Shown here piece by piece: positions 1-6,655 of a DNA stretch of 19,762 nt. Both the position numbers and the translations under genes were made by a program. The DNA is taken from assembly GCA_964616165.1 (NCBI GenBank), contig CAZTTS010000016.1, positions 1-19,762 on the forward strand. The letters are read 5' to 3'. Numbering within the stretch: the first letter of the stretch is position 1; each line of letters begins with the position of its first letter. The stretch is from CAZCCM01 sp964616165. GTDB lineage: Bacteria > Bacillota > Clostridia > TANB77 > CAG-508. The notes under the pieces were generated by a model, which saw nothing but the letters and a program-made list of their open reading frames with translations, was not told the origin of the DNA and ran no database searches.

Positions 1-815
1 TTTTTTATTTGAATATCATCTATTTCGGTTAATATTTCAAGAAGCTCCAATTTTGTTTTTTTACCATAATTTGGTAGATTATATTTAGATTTATTTTCGC
101 GACAAATTGTTTTGATTTCTTTTATTTCACTATTATTTTTTTCTGAAAGGAACATATCAGCCCCAGTAGTTTCAATTAGGTTTTCTGAAAAAATGTTGAA
201 AAAATCGTCAGATATATGAGTTATTTTTAAATCAAAAGGAACAATTTTATTATTAATTTTAATAAAAAAATCAATATCATGTATTTTTCTTAATGTGGGA
301 ATTATAGCGGGATGAGAATAAAAACTATTTTCAATTAAATCGTTAGATAATTGATTAAAGTAAGACCAATAAACATAATTTCTAATACGAGGAAGCAAAT
401 TATTATCTAATTCATTTGTCATTTCGTTAATATTGCTAAAATTTTTATTTCTTACAAACGGTTTGATGATTTCATCTACACTATCATTTCTAATACCACA
501 ACTAACAATATCTATATCTTCAACAATTGAAATTAAAGCAGCTTCATTCATGTTTCTATTTTTTATTAATTCTTCTTTTTTAGATAAAATAAAATTAATG
601 ATTTCATCAATAGTTATATTTGAGTAATAAGATTTTTTCAATAAATTTTTTTTGTCGCTAATATCAATTTTATTAACTAAAAAGCTTGATAAATTTTTAT
701 TGTCTAGTGATCTTAATAATGCATATTTTGTTGCATCATTACCATATAAATTAAATAGTTTGTAAAAATCTTTTTGCTTTTCAAACATAGTATCTATTTT
801 TTCGAAAGTTGTCAT
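1..815 (-). CDS. Partial PD-(D/E)XK nuclease-like protein, possible restriction endonuclease (runs off left edge)
   Basis: An uninterrupted minus-strand reading frame of 271 codons starts at ATG 813-815 and is still open at the window edge, so the C-terminus is missing. An AGGAG ribosome binding site (about 825-829) lies 8-9 bases before the start. The N-terminal 170 residues are Lys/Asn/Ile-rich and show no recognised domain. Residues 179-199 read HDIDFFI...VPFDLKIT, giving D182-x12-D195-L-K197, the spacing and hydrophobic setting of a PD-(D/E)XK nuclease core. It is preceded by a polar conserved-looking stretch (SYFNQLSNDLIENSF, then HPAIIPTLRKI). A basic segment near residues 250-265 (NYGKKTKLELLEIL) could be a small SAP/Rho-N-like DNA-binding helix pair, but this is weak. 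No methyltransferase is visible; one could lie beyond the edge. The nuclease assignment is inferred from the motif only and I do not recognise a named family. Confidence 0.6.
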   Translation of the reverse strand, partial: MTTFEKIDTMFEKQKDFYKLFNLYGNDATKYALLRSLDNKNLSSFLVNKIDISDKKNLLKKSYYSNITIDEIINFILSKKEELIKNRNMNEAALISIVEDIDIVSCGIRNDSVDEIIKPFVRNKNFSNINEMTNELDNNLLPRIRNYVYWSYFNQLSNDLIENSFYSHPAIIPTLRKIHDIDFFIKINNKIVPFDLKITHISDDFFNIFSENLIETTGADMFLSEKNNSEIKEIKTICRENKSKYNLPNYGKKTKLELLEILTEIDDIQIK

Positions 816-851
816 ATATTTGTTCTCCTTTTTATAACTATAGTCTAAAAC

Positions 852-869
852 CAATTTACTTATAAATTG
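852..869. repeat. 7-bp inverted repeat (CAATTTA / TAAATTG, 4-bp spacer) ahead of the left-edge gene
   Basis: A perfect 7-bp inverted repeat, 852-858 with 863-869, sits 37 bases upstream of the start of the minus-strand nuclease-like gene. Its size and place would suit an operator or a 5'-leader hairpin. In DNA this AT-rich it may also be chance. Confidence 0.3.
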
Positions 870-918
870 CATATTATTAAGATGAATTTTACTTCTAAAG
901 TTCAATTGAATTATTGAT

Positions 919-992
919 TGGAGCGGGTAGTGAGAATCGAACTCACATCTCCGGGTCGGAAGCACGGCATTCTACCATTAAACTATACCCGC
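919..992 (-). tRNA. tRNA-Gly (anticodon TCC)
   Basis: The minus strand folds as a full tRNA. The acceptor stem GCGGGTA (986-992) pairs with TACCCGC (923-929), the T arm contains GTTCGATTC, and the anticodon loop TTCCGAC carries TCC for glycine. The discriminator base is T and the CCA end (919-921) is encoded. It is transcribed from a promoter at 1001-1029. No convincing terminator follows, so transcription could continue into the downstream minus-strand nuclease-like gene. Confidence 0.97.
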
Positions 993-1000
993 ATATATAT

Positions 1001-1029
1001 ATAATACTATATTTTTAAGCTTTAAACAA
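1001..1029 (-). promoter_or_regulatory. Promoter of tRNA-Gly
   Basis: Read on the minus strand, TTGTTT (1024-1029) and TATTAT (1001-1006) are separated by 17 bp. Transcription would start within a few bases of the mature tRNA 5' end at 992. This is a sigma-A type promoter by pattern. Confidence 0.75.
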
Positions 1030-1121
1030 GAATAAATATAATTTATAAATATTTTATACTGTAAAAAAACAAAGAAATTAAATGTATTATATATTTAAAT
1101 AAAAAAACAAAAAACTTTAGA

Positions 1122-1143
1122 AAAAGCTAATTTACTAGCTTTT
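1122..1143. terminator. Orphan hairpin, AAAAGCTA/TAGCTTTT, terminator-like
   Basis: An 8-bp perfect inverted repeat (1122-1129 with 1136-1143, 6-base loop) carries short T runs on both sides, weaker than a typical terminator. It lies between the divergent tRNA-Gly and minD promoters, where neither neighbour needs a terminator. It may be the remnant of a lost gene, or a protein-binding site upstream of the minD promoter. Confidence 0.35.
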
Positions 1144-1148
1144 ATCAA

Positions 1149-1177
1149 TTGACTTTTGACGAAAAAAAAGATAATAT
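1149..1177 (+). promoter_or_regulatory. Promoter of the minD-minE-rodA operon
   Basis: TTGACT (1149-1154), a 17-bp spacer and TAATAT (1172-1177) form a good sigma-A type promoter. Transcription would start near 1184, leaving a leader of about 35 bases that contains the minD GGAGGT ribosome binding site (1211-1216). Confidence 0.75.
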
Positions 1178-1220
1178 AAGAGATAGTAAAAAGTAATATT
1201 AATACTTTTTGGAGGTATAA

Positions 1221-2015
1221 ATGAGCGAAGTTATAGTAATAACGTCAGGCAAAGGTGGAGTAGGTAAAACTACTACAACAGCAAATTTAGGAGCAGCATT
1301 AGCTCTAGCAGATAAAAGAGTAGTGCTTGTTGATACTGATATAGGTTTAAGGAACCTTGATGTTGTAATGGGTTTAGAAAATAGAATAGTATATGACATT
1401 GTTGATGTAGTTGAGGAAAGGTGTAAATTAAGACAAGCTTTAGTAAAAGATAAAAGATATCAAGAATTATACTTATTACCAGCTGCACAAACAAGAGATA
1501 AATCTGCCATTAGTGAAGAAGAGATGGTTGATTTAGTTAATGAATTAAAAGAAGATTTTGATTTTATTTTAATAGATTGTCCTGCAGGGATTGAACAAGG
1601 ATTTAAAAATGCAATAGCAGGAGCTACAAGAGCTATTGTAGTTACAACTGCAGAAATATCTGCTATTCGAGATGCAGATAGAATAATTGCTTTAATAGAA
1701 GCAGCAGGAATTAAGAATCCTGAACTTTTAATTAATAGACTAAGACCAGAAATGGTTAGAAAAGGTGAAATGATGGAGGTAGAAGACATTGTTGACCTTT
1801 TATCTATTGATCTTGTAGGTGTTGTTCCAGATGATGAATATATAATTATGCATACAAATAAAGGTGAACCTGTAATTTCAAATAAAAAAGCACCTGCTGG
1901 TAGAGCATATATTGAAGTTTCAAGAAGAATTTTAGGTGAAAATGTTGAAATAACAATTCCAGGTGCTAAAAGAGGTTTTTTTGCTAATTTAAAAAGAAAA
2001 CTAAAATCAAAATAA
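1221..2015 (+). CDS. minD: Septum site-determining ATPase MinD
   Basis: MinD is the ParA-family ATPase that binds the membrane when ATP-bound and, with MinE, positions the division-site inhibitor. The protein has 264 residues, the normal family size. The deviant Walker A motif KGGVGKTT holds both signature lysines (K11, K16). VDTDIGLRNLD follows near residues 38-48, and LIDCPAG around residues 116-122 is the Walker B region. The last ~15 residues (RGFFANLKRKLKSK) form the basic amphipathic membrane-targeting helix. The start is fixed by GGAGGT four bases before ATG. minE follows after 51 bp and rodA after that, as in clostridial min-rod clusters, but minC is absent upstream. In other family members MinD partners MinC and MinE; here only MinE is visible. 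Confidence 0.97.
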   Translation: MSEVIVITSGKGGVGKTTTTANLGAALALADKRVVLVDTDIGLRNLDVVMGLENRIVYDIVDVVEERCKLRQALVKDKRYQELYLLPAAQTRDKSAISEEEMVDLVNELKEDFDFILIDCPAGIEQGFKNAIAGATRAIVVTTAEISAIRDADRIIALIEAAGIKNPELLINRLRPEMVRKGEMMEVEDIVDLLSIDLVGVVPDDEYIIMHTNKGEPVISNKKAPAGRAYIEVSRRILGENVEITIPGAKRGFFANLKRKLKSK

Positions 2016-2066
2016 ACAGAAGATAAATAGTTTAAATGAACAATTTTTATAGAGGTGGGAATGTAA

Positions 2067-2672
2067 ATGACTGACAAATTAAAAGATTTTTTTAACAAAA
2101 TATTTAAAAGAGATAAAAAAATAACTGAAGAAGAAGCAGAAAATTCAAGAGCTGCAGCTAAAGATAGATTACATATTGTTTTGATGCAAGATAGAGCAAA
2201 TATATCTGCTGATTTTCTTGATTTAATGAGAGAAGAGATTATAGAAGTTATAAAAAAATATATTGTTGTTAATGAAAAAGAAATTGATGTTAGGCTTACA
2301 CATAGTGTTCAAGAAGATGGAACACCAAATCCACCATCACTTTATGCCAATATTCCAATAGTAAACATTAGAAATGATATGAAGGCTAGAAGTGAAGCAG
2401 AAAAAAAAGAATTAGAAAAAGAAGAAAAACTAGAAAAGAAAAGCAAAAAAGAAACTGATAAAGATAAAGAAAAAGAGAAAAATCTAGATAAAGAAAAAAC
2501 AAATAACTTAAAAATAGAACAAGATGAAAAAATTAATATCATTATAGATAAAGCAGAAAAAGTAAAAAAAGAAGCAAAAAAAGAAGCAAAAAAAGAAGCG
2601 AAAAAAGAAGTTAAAAAAGAAGAAAAAATCGGAAAAGAAAAACAAACAGAAGATAAAGAAAAGAAAAAATAA
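2067..2672 (+). CDS. minE: MinE topological specificity factor with long Lys/Glu-rich C-terminal tail
   Basis: MinE stimulates MinD ATP hydrolysis and drives its release from the membrane. Residues 1-15 (DKLKDFFNKIFKR) form a short amphipathic helix suited to membrane contact. Residues ~33-105 are a complete MinE core: the MinD-contacting segment AKDRLHIVLMQDR, then a helix, then the beta segment ending SLYANIPI. MinE proteins are usually near 90 residues, but this one has 201. From about residue 110 to the end it is almost entirely Lys, Glu and Asp, with KKEA repeated at ~188-199. The reading frame is continuous and no second domain is visible, so the tail looks like a genuine extension, probably a charged single alpha helix. 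The GAGGTGGG site (2052-2059) suits ATG 2067; the ATG at 2061 is followed at once by a stop. rodA starts 3 bases after the stop. Confidence 0.93.
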   Translation: MTDKLKDFFNKIFKRDKKITEEEAENSRAAAKDRLHIVLMQDRANISADFLDLMREEIIEVIKKYIVVNEKEIDVRLTHSVQEDGTPNPPSLYANIPIVNIRNDMKARSEAEKKELEKEEKLEKKSKKETDKDKEKEKNLDKEKTNNLKIEQDEKINIIIDKAEKVKKEAKKEAKKEAKKEVKKEEKIGKEKQTEDKEKKK

Positions 2673-2675
2673 TAT

Positions 2676-3800
2676 ATGAAAAAATCTTTTTTTAAAAATG
2701 CTGAATGGATAGTACTGTTAAGCAGTATATTCCTTCTCATAATAGGATTAATAGGATTATATTCTGCAACAAAAAGTGCTGAATTAGAAGCTTTTACTAA
2801 ACAAATTAAATGGTTTTTAATCAGCATTCCTTTTTTAATTTTGTTTACTTTCGTAGATTATAAGCATATATCTAAATTCTCACCAATACTGTATATTTTA
2901 ATAATTGGATTACTAATAGGAGTTCTATTTACAGCACCAATTAATGGTGCTAATAGCTGGTATACTATTGGTGATACTTCATTTCAACCATCAGAATTAG
3001 CCAAAATTTTCGTTATTATCTTTATTTCATACATGTTGTCATTATTTCAACTCAAAGGGAAAAGTGAAATAAACAAAATTCATAAACTATTTGCGATTTT
3101 ATTATTAACAGCCATACCAATAGGTTTAATAATAATACAACCAGATGTTGGAACATCAATTTCATATATAGCATTATTATTATTTATATTATTTACTGCC
3201 GGTATTGGTAAAAGATATATGATTCCTGCAGTTATACTGGTTGTAATAGCAGCGGTTGTTATGTATAAAATTATATTACCACAATATTTACCATATGCAT
3301 TAAGAAGGATAGAAGTTTTTTTAAATCCTGGAATAGATCCAAGAGGCGATGGATATAATATTATACAATCAAAATTAGCTGTTGGCTCAGGCTATATTTT
3401 TGGAATGGGGTTTGGGAAAGGAAATCAAACACAACTAGGTTATTTATATCCTAAAACAACAGATTTTATATTTGCTTTAATATCTGAAGAGTTTGGTTTT
3501 GTAGCTTCTCTTTCTATAGTTGTTATATATGTAGTTTTAATTATTAAAGCTATTCAAATATCAAAAACCGCAAAAGATAATTTGGGTGCCTATATTTCTA
3601 TAGGTATAGCCGGATTATTCTTTTATCATATGGTTCAGAACATATCCATGACTATAGGTTTATTACCTATAACTGGTATACCACTACCATTTGTTAGTTA
3701 TGGTGGTTCATCTTTAATTACCAATTTTATTGCAATTGGACTTTTATTAAATATTAGCGGAAGAAGACAAAAAGCCATTTTTGTAGATAAAGTTCATTAA
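2676..3800 (+). CDS. rodA: SEDS-family peptidoglycan glycosyltransferase, RodA type
   Basis: This polytopic membrane protein has 374 residues and about ten hydrophobic segments. RodA polymerises lipid II into glycan strands during wall elongation, working with a class B penicillin-binding protein. Family signatures are present: SFQPSELAKI, the segment around residues 220-265 (LNPGIDPRGDGYNIIQSKLAVGSG), TTDFIFALISEEFGF with the conserved Asp at 263, and the C-terminal GIPLPFVSYGGSS. RodA is preferred over FtsW because of the NIIQSKLAVGSG wording and the min-rod context. It starts 3 bases after the minE stop and has no Shine-Dalgarno sequence in the A-rich DNA before it, so translation is probably coupled to minE. 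The partner penicillin-binding protein is not in the window. Confidence 0.93.
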   Translation: MKKSFFKNAEWIVLLSSIFLLIIGLIGLYSATKSAELEAFTKQIKWFLISIPFLILFTFVDYKHISKFSPILYILIIGLLIGVLFTAPINGANSWYTIGDTSFQPSELAKIFVIIFISYMLSLFQLKGKSEINKIHKLFAILLLTAIPIGLIIIQPDVGTSISYIALLLFILFTAGIGKRYMIPAVILVVIAAVVMYKIILPQYLPYALRRIEVFLNPGIDPRGDGYNIIQSKLAVGSGYIFGMGFGKGNQTQLGYLYPKTTDFIFALISEEFGFVASLSIVVIYVVLIIKAIQISKTAKDNLGAYISIGIAGLFFYHMVQNISMTIGLLPITGIPLPFVSYGGSSLITNFIAIGLLLNISGRRQKAIFVDKVH

Positions 3801-3854
3801 TTTTTAATAAGTTTAAAATTATGAATTTATTATATTATTAATATTAGGATAAGT

Positions 3855-4835
3855 ATGAAAAAATATATAAAAAAATTAAAAATAGGAGATGTAGTACTAG
3901 AAAACAATGTTTTAGTAGCACCAATGGCTGGCATAACAGACAAGGTTTTTAGAGAAATTACTCATATATACGGTAAACCTGGTGCAATAGGAATTGAAAT
4001 GGTTTCTAGTAAAGGTGTAAAATATAGAGACCAAAAAACAGTAGAGATGGTTGAATCATATAAAAAAGAATATCCAAGGCTTATACAAATTTTTGGCTCA
4101 GATGTAGAATCTATGGTTAATGCAGCTATATTTTTAGAACCTTATGCTGATATTATTGATATTAATGCAGGTTGTCCTATGAATAAGGTCATAAAAACAG
4201 GAGCTGGAGCAGCTTTATTAGAAAATTTAGCTAATTTAGAAGAAATATTGAAAGCTGTAGTTAAATCAGTTAAAATTCCTGTAACTTTAAAAACTAGAAT
4301 TGGGTATAAGGACAAAATTGTTATTGAAGAAGTATTGGAGATTTGCGAAAGAACTGGCGTTTCAGCACTTACTATTCATGGTAGATTTTTAGAACAAATA
4401 TATGCTGGTAAAGTATATTTTGATATTATAAAAAAAGTAAAAGAAAAAGCAAGTATTCCTATAATTGCAAATGGTGGGATTTTTAATTTAGATGATGCAA
4501 AAGAAATGTTTGAAAAAACTGGAGCTGATGGGATAATGCTTGCAAGAGGCTCAATAGGCAATCCTTTTTTAATAAAAAAAATCTTACAAGGTAAAGAGAT
4601 TGATGTAAATTCAAAAGAAAAAATAGAATTATTAAAAAAGCATTATAAATTATTAAAAGAATATAGAGGAGAAGAAAGAGCTTCTCGAGAAATAAGGAAA
4701 TTTATATGCTATTATAGCAAAGGATTTGATTCTGCATCACATATTAGGGCACAAATAGCTACAGTTATAGATGAAAAATCTTTTGAATTCCTAGTAAATC
4801 AATTAAATGTATGCTATAATAAAAATATTAATTAA
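3855..4835 (+). CDS. dusB: tRNA-dihydrouridine synthase, DusB family
   Basis: Dus enzymes use FMN and NADPH to reduce uridines in the tRNA D loop. The protein has 326 residues, a normal length. It shows the TIM-barrel markers PMAGITDKVFREI (residues 22-34), INAGCPMNKV with the catalytic Cys107, LKTRIGY, IANGG and DGIMLARGSIGNPF near residues 228-241. The C-terminal helical tRNA-binding domain follows. One deviation is HGRFLEQ (175-181), where the family usually has HGRTRxQ; the flavin and tRNA contacts there may differ. The start is supported by AGGAT eight bases upstream. It lies 54 bp after rodA and 18 bp before asnS, so it is probably co-transcribed with asnS as a translation-related pair. 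Confidence 0.93.
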   Translation: MKKYIKKLKIGDVVLENNVLVAPMAGITDKVFREITHIYGKPGAIGIEMVSSKGVKYRDQKTVEMVESYKKEYPRLIQIFGSDVESMVNAAIFLEPYADIIDINAGCPMNKVIKTGAGAALLENLANLEEILKAVVKSVKIPVTLKTRIGYKDKIVIEEVLEICERTGVSALTIHGRFLEQIYAGKVYFDIIKKVKEKASIPIIANGGIFNLDDAKEMFEKTGADGIMLARGSIGNPFLIKKILQGKEIDVNSKEKIELLKKHYKLLKEYRGEERASREIRKFICYYSKGFDSASHIRAQIATVIDEKSFEFLVNQLNVCYNKNIN

Positions 4836-4853
4836 AAAAAGAAGGAGGGTATT

Positions 4854-6230
4854 ATGAAAATATCAGAATTAATGACTAATTATGAGAACTATCTAAATAA
4901 AGATATAGAAGTTCAAGGCTGGATGAGAAACTTAAGAGCAAGCAAAAATGTTGCTTTTATTGAATTGAATGACGGTACAACTTTTAATGATGTACAAGTG
5001 GTTATGGGTACTAATTTAAATAATTTTGACGAAATTTCAAAATTAGGACTATATTCATCAATAAAAGTGAAAGGAACAGTAGTATTAAATAATAATCAGG
5101 GTATTGAAATCCAAGCAACTGAAATTCACACCTTGGGTATTTCTGATAAGGATTACCCTTTACAGAAAAAACAACATAGTTTTGAATTTTTAAGAACTAT
5201 TGCTCATTTAAGACCAAGAACAAAAACTTTTAGAGCAGTTTTTAAAATTAGATCACTGGCTGCCATGGCAATACATGAATATTTCCAAAAAGAAGGATAT
5301 GTATATATACATACACCAATTCTTACGGGTTCAGATGCTGAAGGTGCAGGAGAAATGTTTTCAGTTACCACAATGGACATGAATAATTTACCAAAAACAA
5401 AAAAAGGTGATGTTGATATGACAGAAGACTTTTTTGGTAAACCTGTTCATTTAACTGTGTCAGGACAACTAAATGTTGAAGCGTTTGCTCATGCTTTTAG
5501 AGAAGTTTATACTTTTGGACCTACATTTAGAGCTGAAAATTCAAATACTGTTAAACATGCTGCAGAATTTTGGATGATTGAACCAGAAATTGCTTTTGCA
5601 GACATTAACGAACTTATGGATGTTGCAGAAAAAATGACTAAATATGTTGTGAAAAGAGTAATGGAACTGGGAGAAGAAGAATTAACATTTTGTGAAGAAA
5701 ATTTAGAAAAAGGGTTAATTGATAAATTAACAAATGTTAGAGATTCTGATTTTGGTAGAGTTACATACACTGAAGCAATTGAACTATTAAAGAAGAGTGG
5801 ACATAAATTTGAAGTTGAACCTGAGTGGGGAATTGATTTAGGAACAGAACATGAAAGATATTTATCAGAGAAAATCTTTAATAAACCTGTTTTTGTAATT
5901 AATTATCCAAAAGGTATAAAAGCATTCTATATGAAAAGAAATACTGATGGAAAAACAGTTGCAGCTATGGACTTGCTTGTGCCAGGCATTGGAGAACTAA
6001 TGGGTGGAAGTCAAAGAGAAGAAGATTATGATACATTACTAGGAATAATTGAAGATAATGACTTTGATTTCTCAGAATACGAATGGTATTTAGATTTTAG
6101 GAAATATGGAACTGTTGTACATTCAGGATATGGTTTAGGATTTGAAAGACTAATAATGTATTTAACAGGTATTGAAAATATTAGAGATGTTATTCCTTAT
6201 CCTAGAACACCAAAACATTGTGAATTTTAA
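4854..6230 (+). CDS. asnS: Asparaginyl-tRNA synthetase
   Basis: This class IIb aminoacyl-tRNA synthetase charges tRNA-Asn with asparagine in the cytoplasm. The protein has 458 residues and is complete. An N-terminal OB-fold anticodon-binding domain covers about residues 1-110 (VQGWMRNLRASKNVAFIELNDG). The catalytic core follows, with class II motif 2 near residues 224-243 (FRAENSNTVKHAAEFWMIEP) and motif 3 at the C-terminus (GFERLIMYLTGIENIRDVIP, ending PRTPKHCEF). The start is fixed by AAGGAGGG eight bases before ATG. The last 46 bases and the stop codon are repeated on the far side of an N gap, which I read as an assembly artefact, not a second copy. No terminator is visible downstream on the plus strand. 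Confidence 0.97.
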   Translation: MKISELMTNYENYLNKDIEVQGWMRNLRASKNVAFIELNDGTTFNDVQVVMGTNLNNFDEISKLGLYSSIKVKGTVVLNNNQGIEIQATEIHTLGISDKDYPLQKKQHSFEFLRTIAHLRPRTKTFRAVFKIRSLAAMAIHEYFQKEGYVYIHTPILTGSDAEGAGEMFSVTTMDMNNLPKTKKGDVDMTEDFFGKPVHLTVSGQLNVEAFAHAFREVYTFGPTFRAENSNTVKHAAEFWMIEPEIAFADINELMDVAEKMTKYVVKRVMELGEEELTFCEENLEKGLIDKLTNVRDSDFGRVTYTEAIELLKKSGHKFEVEPEWGIDLGTEHERYLSEKIFNKPVFVINYPKGIKAFYMKRNTDGKTVAAMDLLVPGIGELMGGSQREEDYDTLLGIIEDNDFDFSEYEWYLDFRKYGTVVHSGYGLGFERLIMYLTGIENIRDVIPYPRTPKHCEF

Positions 6231-6239
6231 GAAAATCTA
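6185..6239 (+). repeat. 55-bp sequence duplicated exactly at 6340-6394 (contig-end overlap)
   Basis: The 55 bases before the N run, covering the end of asnS and nine bases beyond, recur exactly immediately after the N run. The second copy then continues into unique sequence. This is what an unmerged k-mer overlap between two contigs looks like, and 55 is a common assembly k-mer length. The true sequence probably contains one copy and no gap. Confidence 0.85.
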
Positions 6240-6339
6240 NNNNNNNNNNNNNNNNNNNNNNNNNNNNNNNNNNNNNNNNNNNNNNNNNNNNNNNNNNNNN
6301 NNNNNNNNNNNNNNNNNNNNNNNNNNNNNNNNNNNNNNN
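6240..6339. other. Assembly gap of 100 N
   Basis: Exactly 100 Ns, a placeholder length used by scaffolding programs. The 55-bp identity of both flanks suggests that the contigs overlap and no bases are missing. Distances across this point should not be trusted. Confidence 0.95.
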
Positions 6340-6394
6340 AGATGTTATTCCTTATCCTAGAACACCAAAACATTGTGAATTTTAAGAAAATCTA
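6340..6394 (+). repeat. Second copy of the 55-bp contig-end overlap
   Basis: Identical to 6185-6239, including the final codons and TAA of asnS. It has no start codon or upstream gene of its own and should not be annotated as an asnS fragment or pseudogene. Confidence 0.85.
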
Positions 6395-6408
6395 CAAAAT
6401 GGTAATAT

Positions 6409-6489
6409 AAATATAATAAATATAACAGATATAATAAATATAATAAATATAATAAATATAATAAATATAACAGATATAATAGATATAGT
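6409..6489. repeat. Nine 9-bp tandem repeats, consensus AAATATAAT
   Basis: Nine contiguous 9-bp units run without a break from 6409 to 6489. Most read AAATATAAT; variants AAATATAAC and AGATATAAT recur as a pair at 6418-6435 and 6463-6480, so blocks of units were probably duplicated. The array is almost pure A/T. It lies 26 bp after the (post-gap) asnS stop and stays open in the asnS frame until a TAA near 6498. Slippage or strain variation here could explain why the assembly broke nearby. Confidence 0.85.
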
Positions 6490-6512
6490 AAAGAATTAAA
6501 GACTTAAAATAT

Positions 6513-6538
6513 AAAAAAAGACTAGAAATCTAGTCTTT
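6513..6538 (-). terminator. Rho-independent terminator of tRNA-Met
   Basis: On the minus strand the tRNA CCA end is followed directly by a 10-bp stem (6529-6538 with 6517-6526, AAAGACTAGA and its complement) and a run of Ts (6513-6518 read as A on the plus strand). The plus-strand side ends TTTGG, so it would not terminate asnS transcription well. Confidence 0.8.
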
Positions 6539-6614
6539 GGTGACGAAGGTGTGATTCGAACACACGACCGTACGGGTATGAACCGTATGCTCTAGCCAAC
6601 TGAGCTACTTCGCC
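6538..6614 (-). tRNA. tRNA-Met (anticodon CAT), elongator type
   Basis: The minus strand gives a complete tRNA. The acceptor GGCGAAG (6608-6614) pairs with CTTCGTC (6542-6548) with one G-T wobble, the anticodon stem TACGG/CCGTA holds loop TTCATAC, and the T arm is GTGTG-TTCGAAT-CACAC. The discriminator is A and CCA is encoded (6538-6540). A paired first base pair and the lack of three G-C pairs in the anticodon stem argue against the initiator tRNA. The loop and D-arm wording fit elongator Met better than lysidine-modified Ile, though CAT alone cannot exclude Ile2. Confidence 0.94.
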
Positions 6615-6625
6615 ATATGGTATAT

Positions 6626-6654
6626 ATTATAAGAGAAAGGTAAGAAAAAGTCAA
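6626..6654 (-). promoter_or_regulatory. Promoter of tRNA-Met
   Basis: Read on the minus strand, TTGACT (6649-6654), exactly 17 bp, then TATAAT (6626-6631): a near-consensus sigma-A promoter. Transcription would begin a few bases before the mature tRNA end at 6614. The -35 box ends one base before the ATG of the divergent scpB gene. Confidence 0.85.
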
Positions 6655-6655
6655 G

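Noticed and set aside
1460..2098. 212-codon antisense ORF over minD
   Set aside because: It has no ribosome binding site and is Ser/Ile-rich, and lies opposite a clear minD; AT-rich codon use opens the opposite frame. Same for the 161-codon ORF opposite the minE tail (2342-2827), which mirrors poly-Lys/Glu as Phe/Ser.
2390..2672. Frameshift or gene fusion explaining the MinE tail
   Set aside because: The frame is open and continuous, codon pattern is regular GAA/AAA, and no domain or stop suggests a join.
6172..6360. 62-codon ORF across the N run
   Set aside because: It reads through 34 codons of Ns and uses a different frame of the asnS end; it is an artefact of the assembly gap.
6409..6489. 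CRISPR-like array
   Set aside because: The 9-bp units are directly contiguous with no spacers; this is a simple tandem repeat.
6538..6614. tRNA-Ile2 (lysidine CAT) or initiator tRNA
   Set aside because: The first base pair is G-C, anticodon stem lacks three G-C pairs, and the D-arm and loop wording fit elongator tRNA-Met best.
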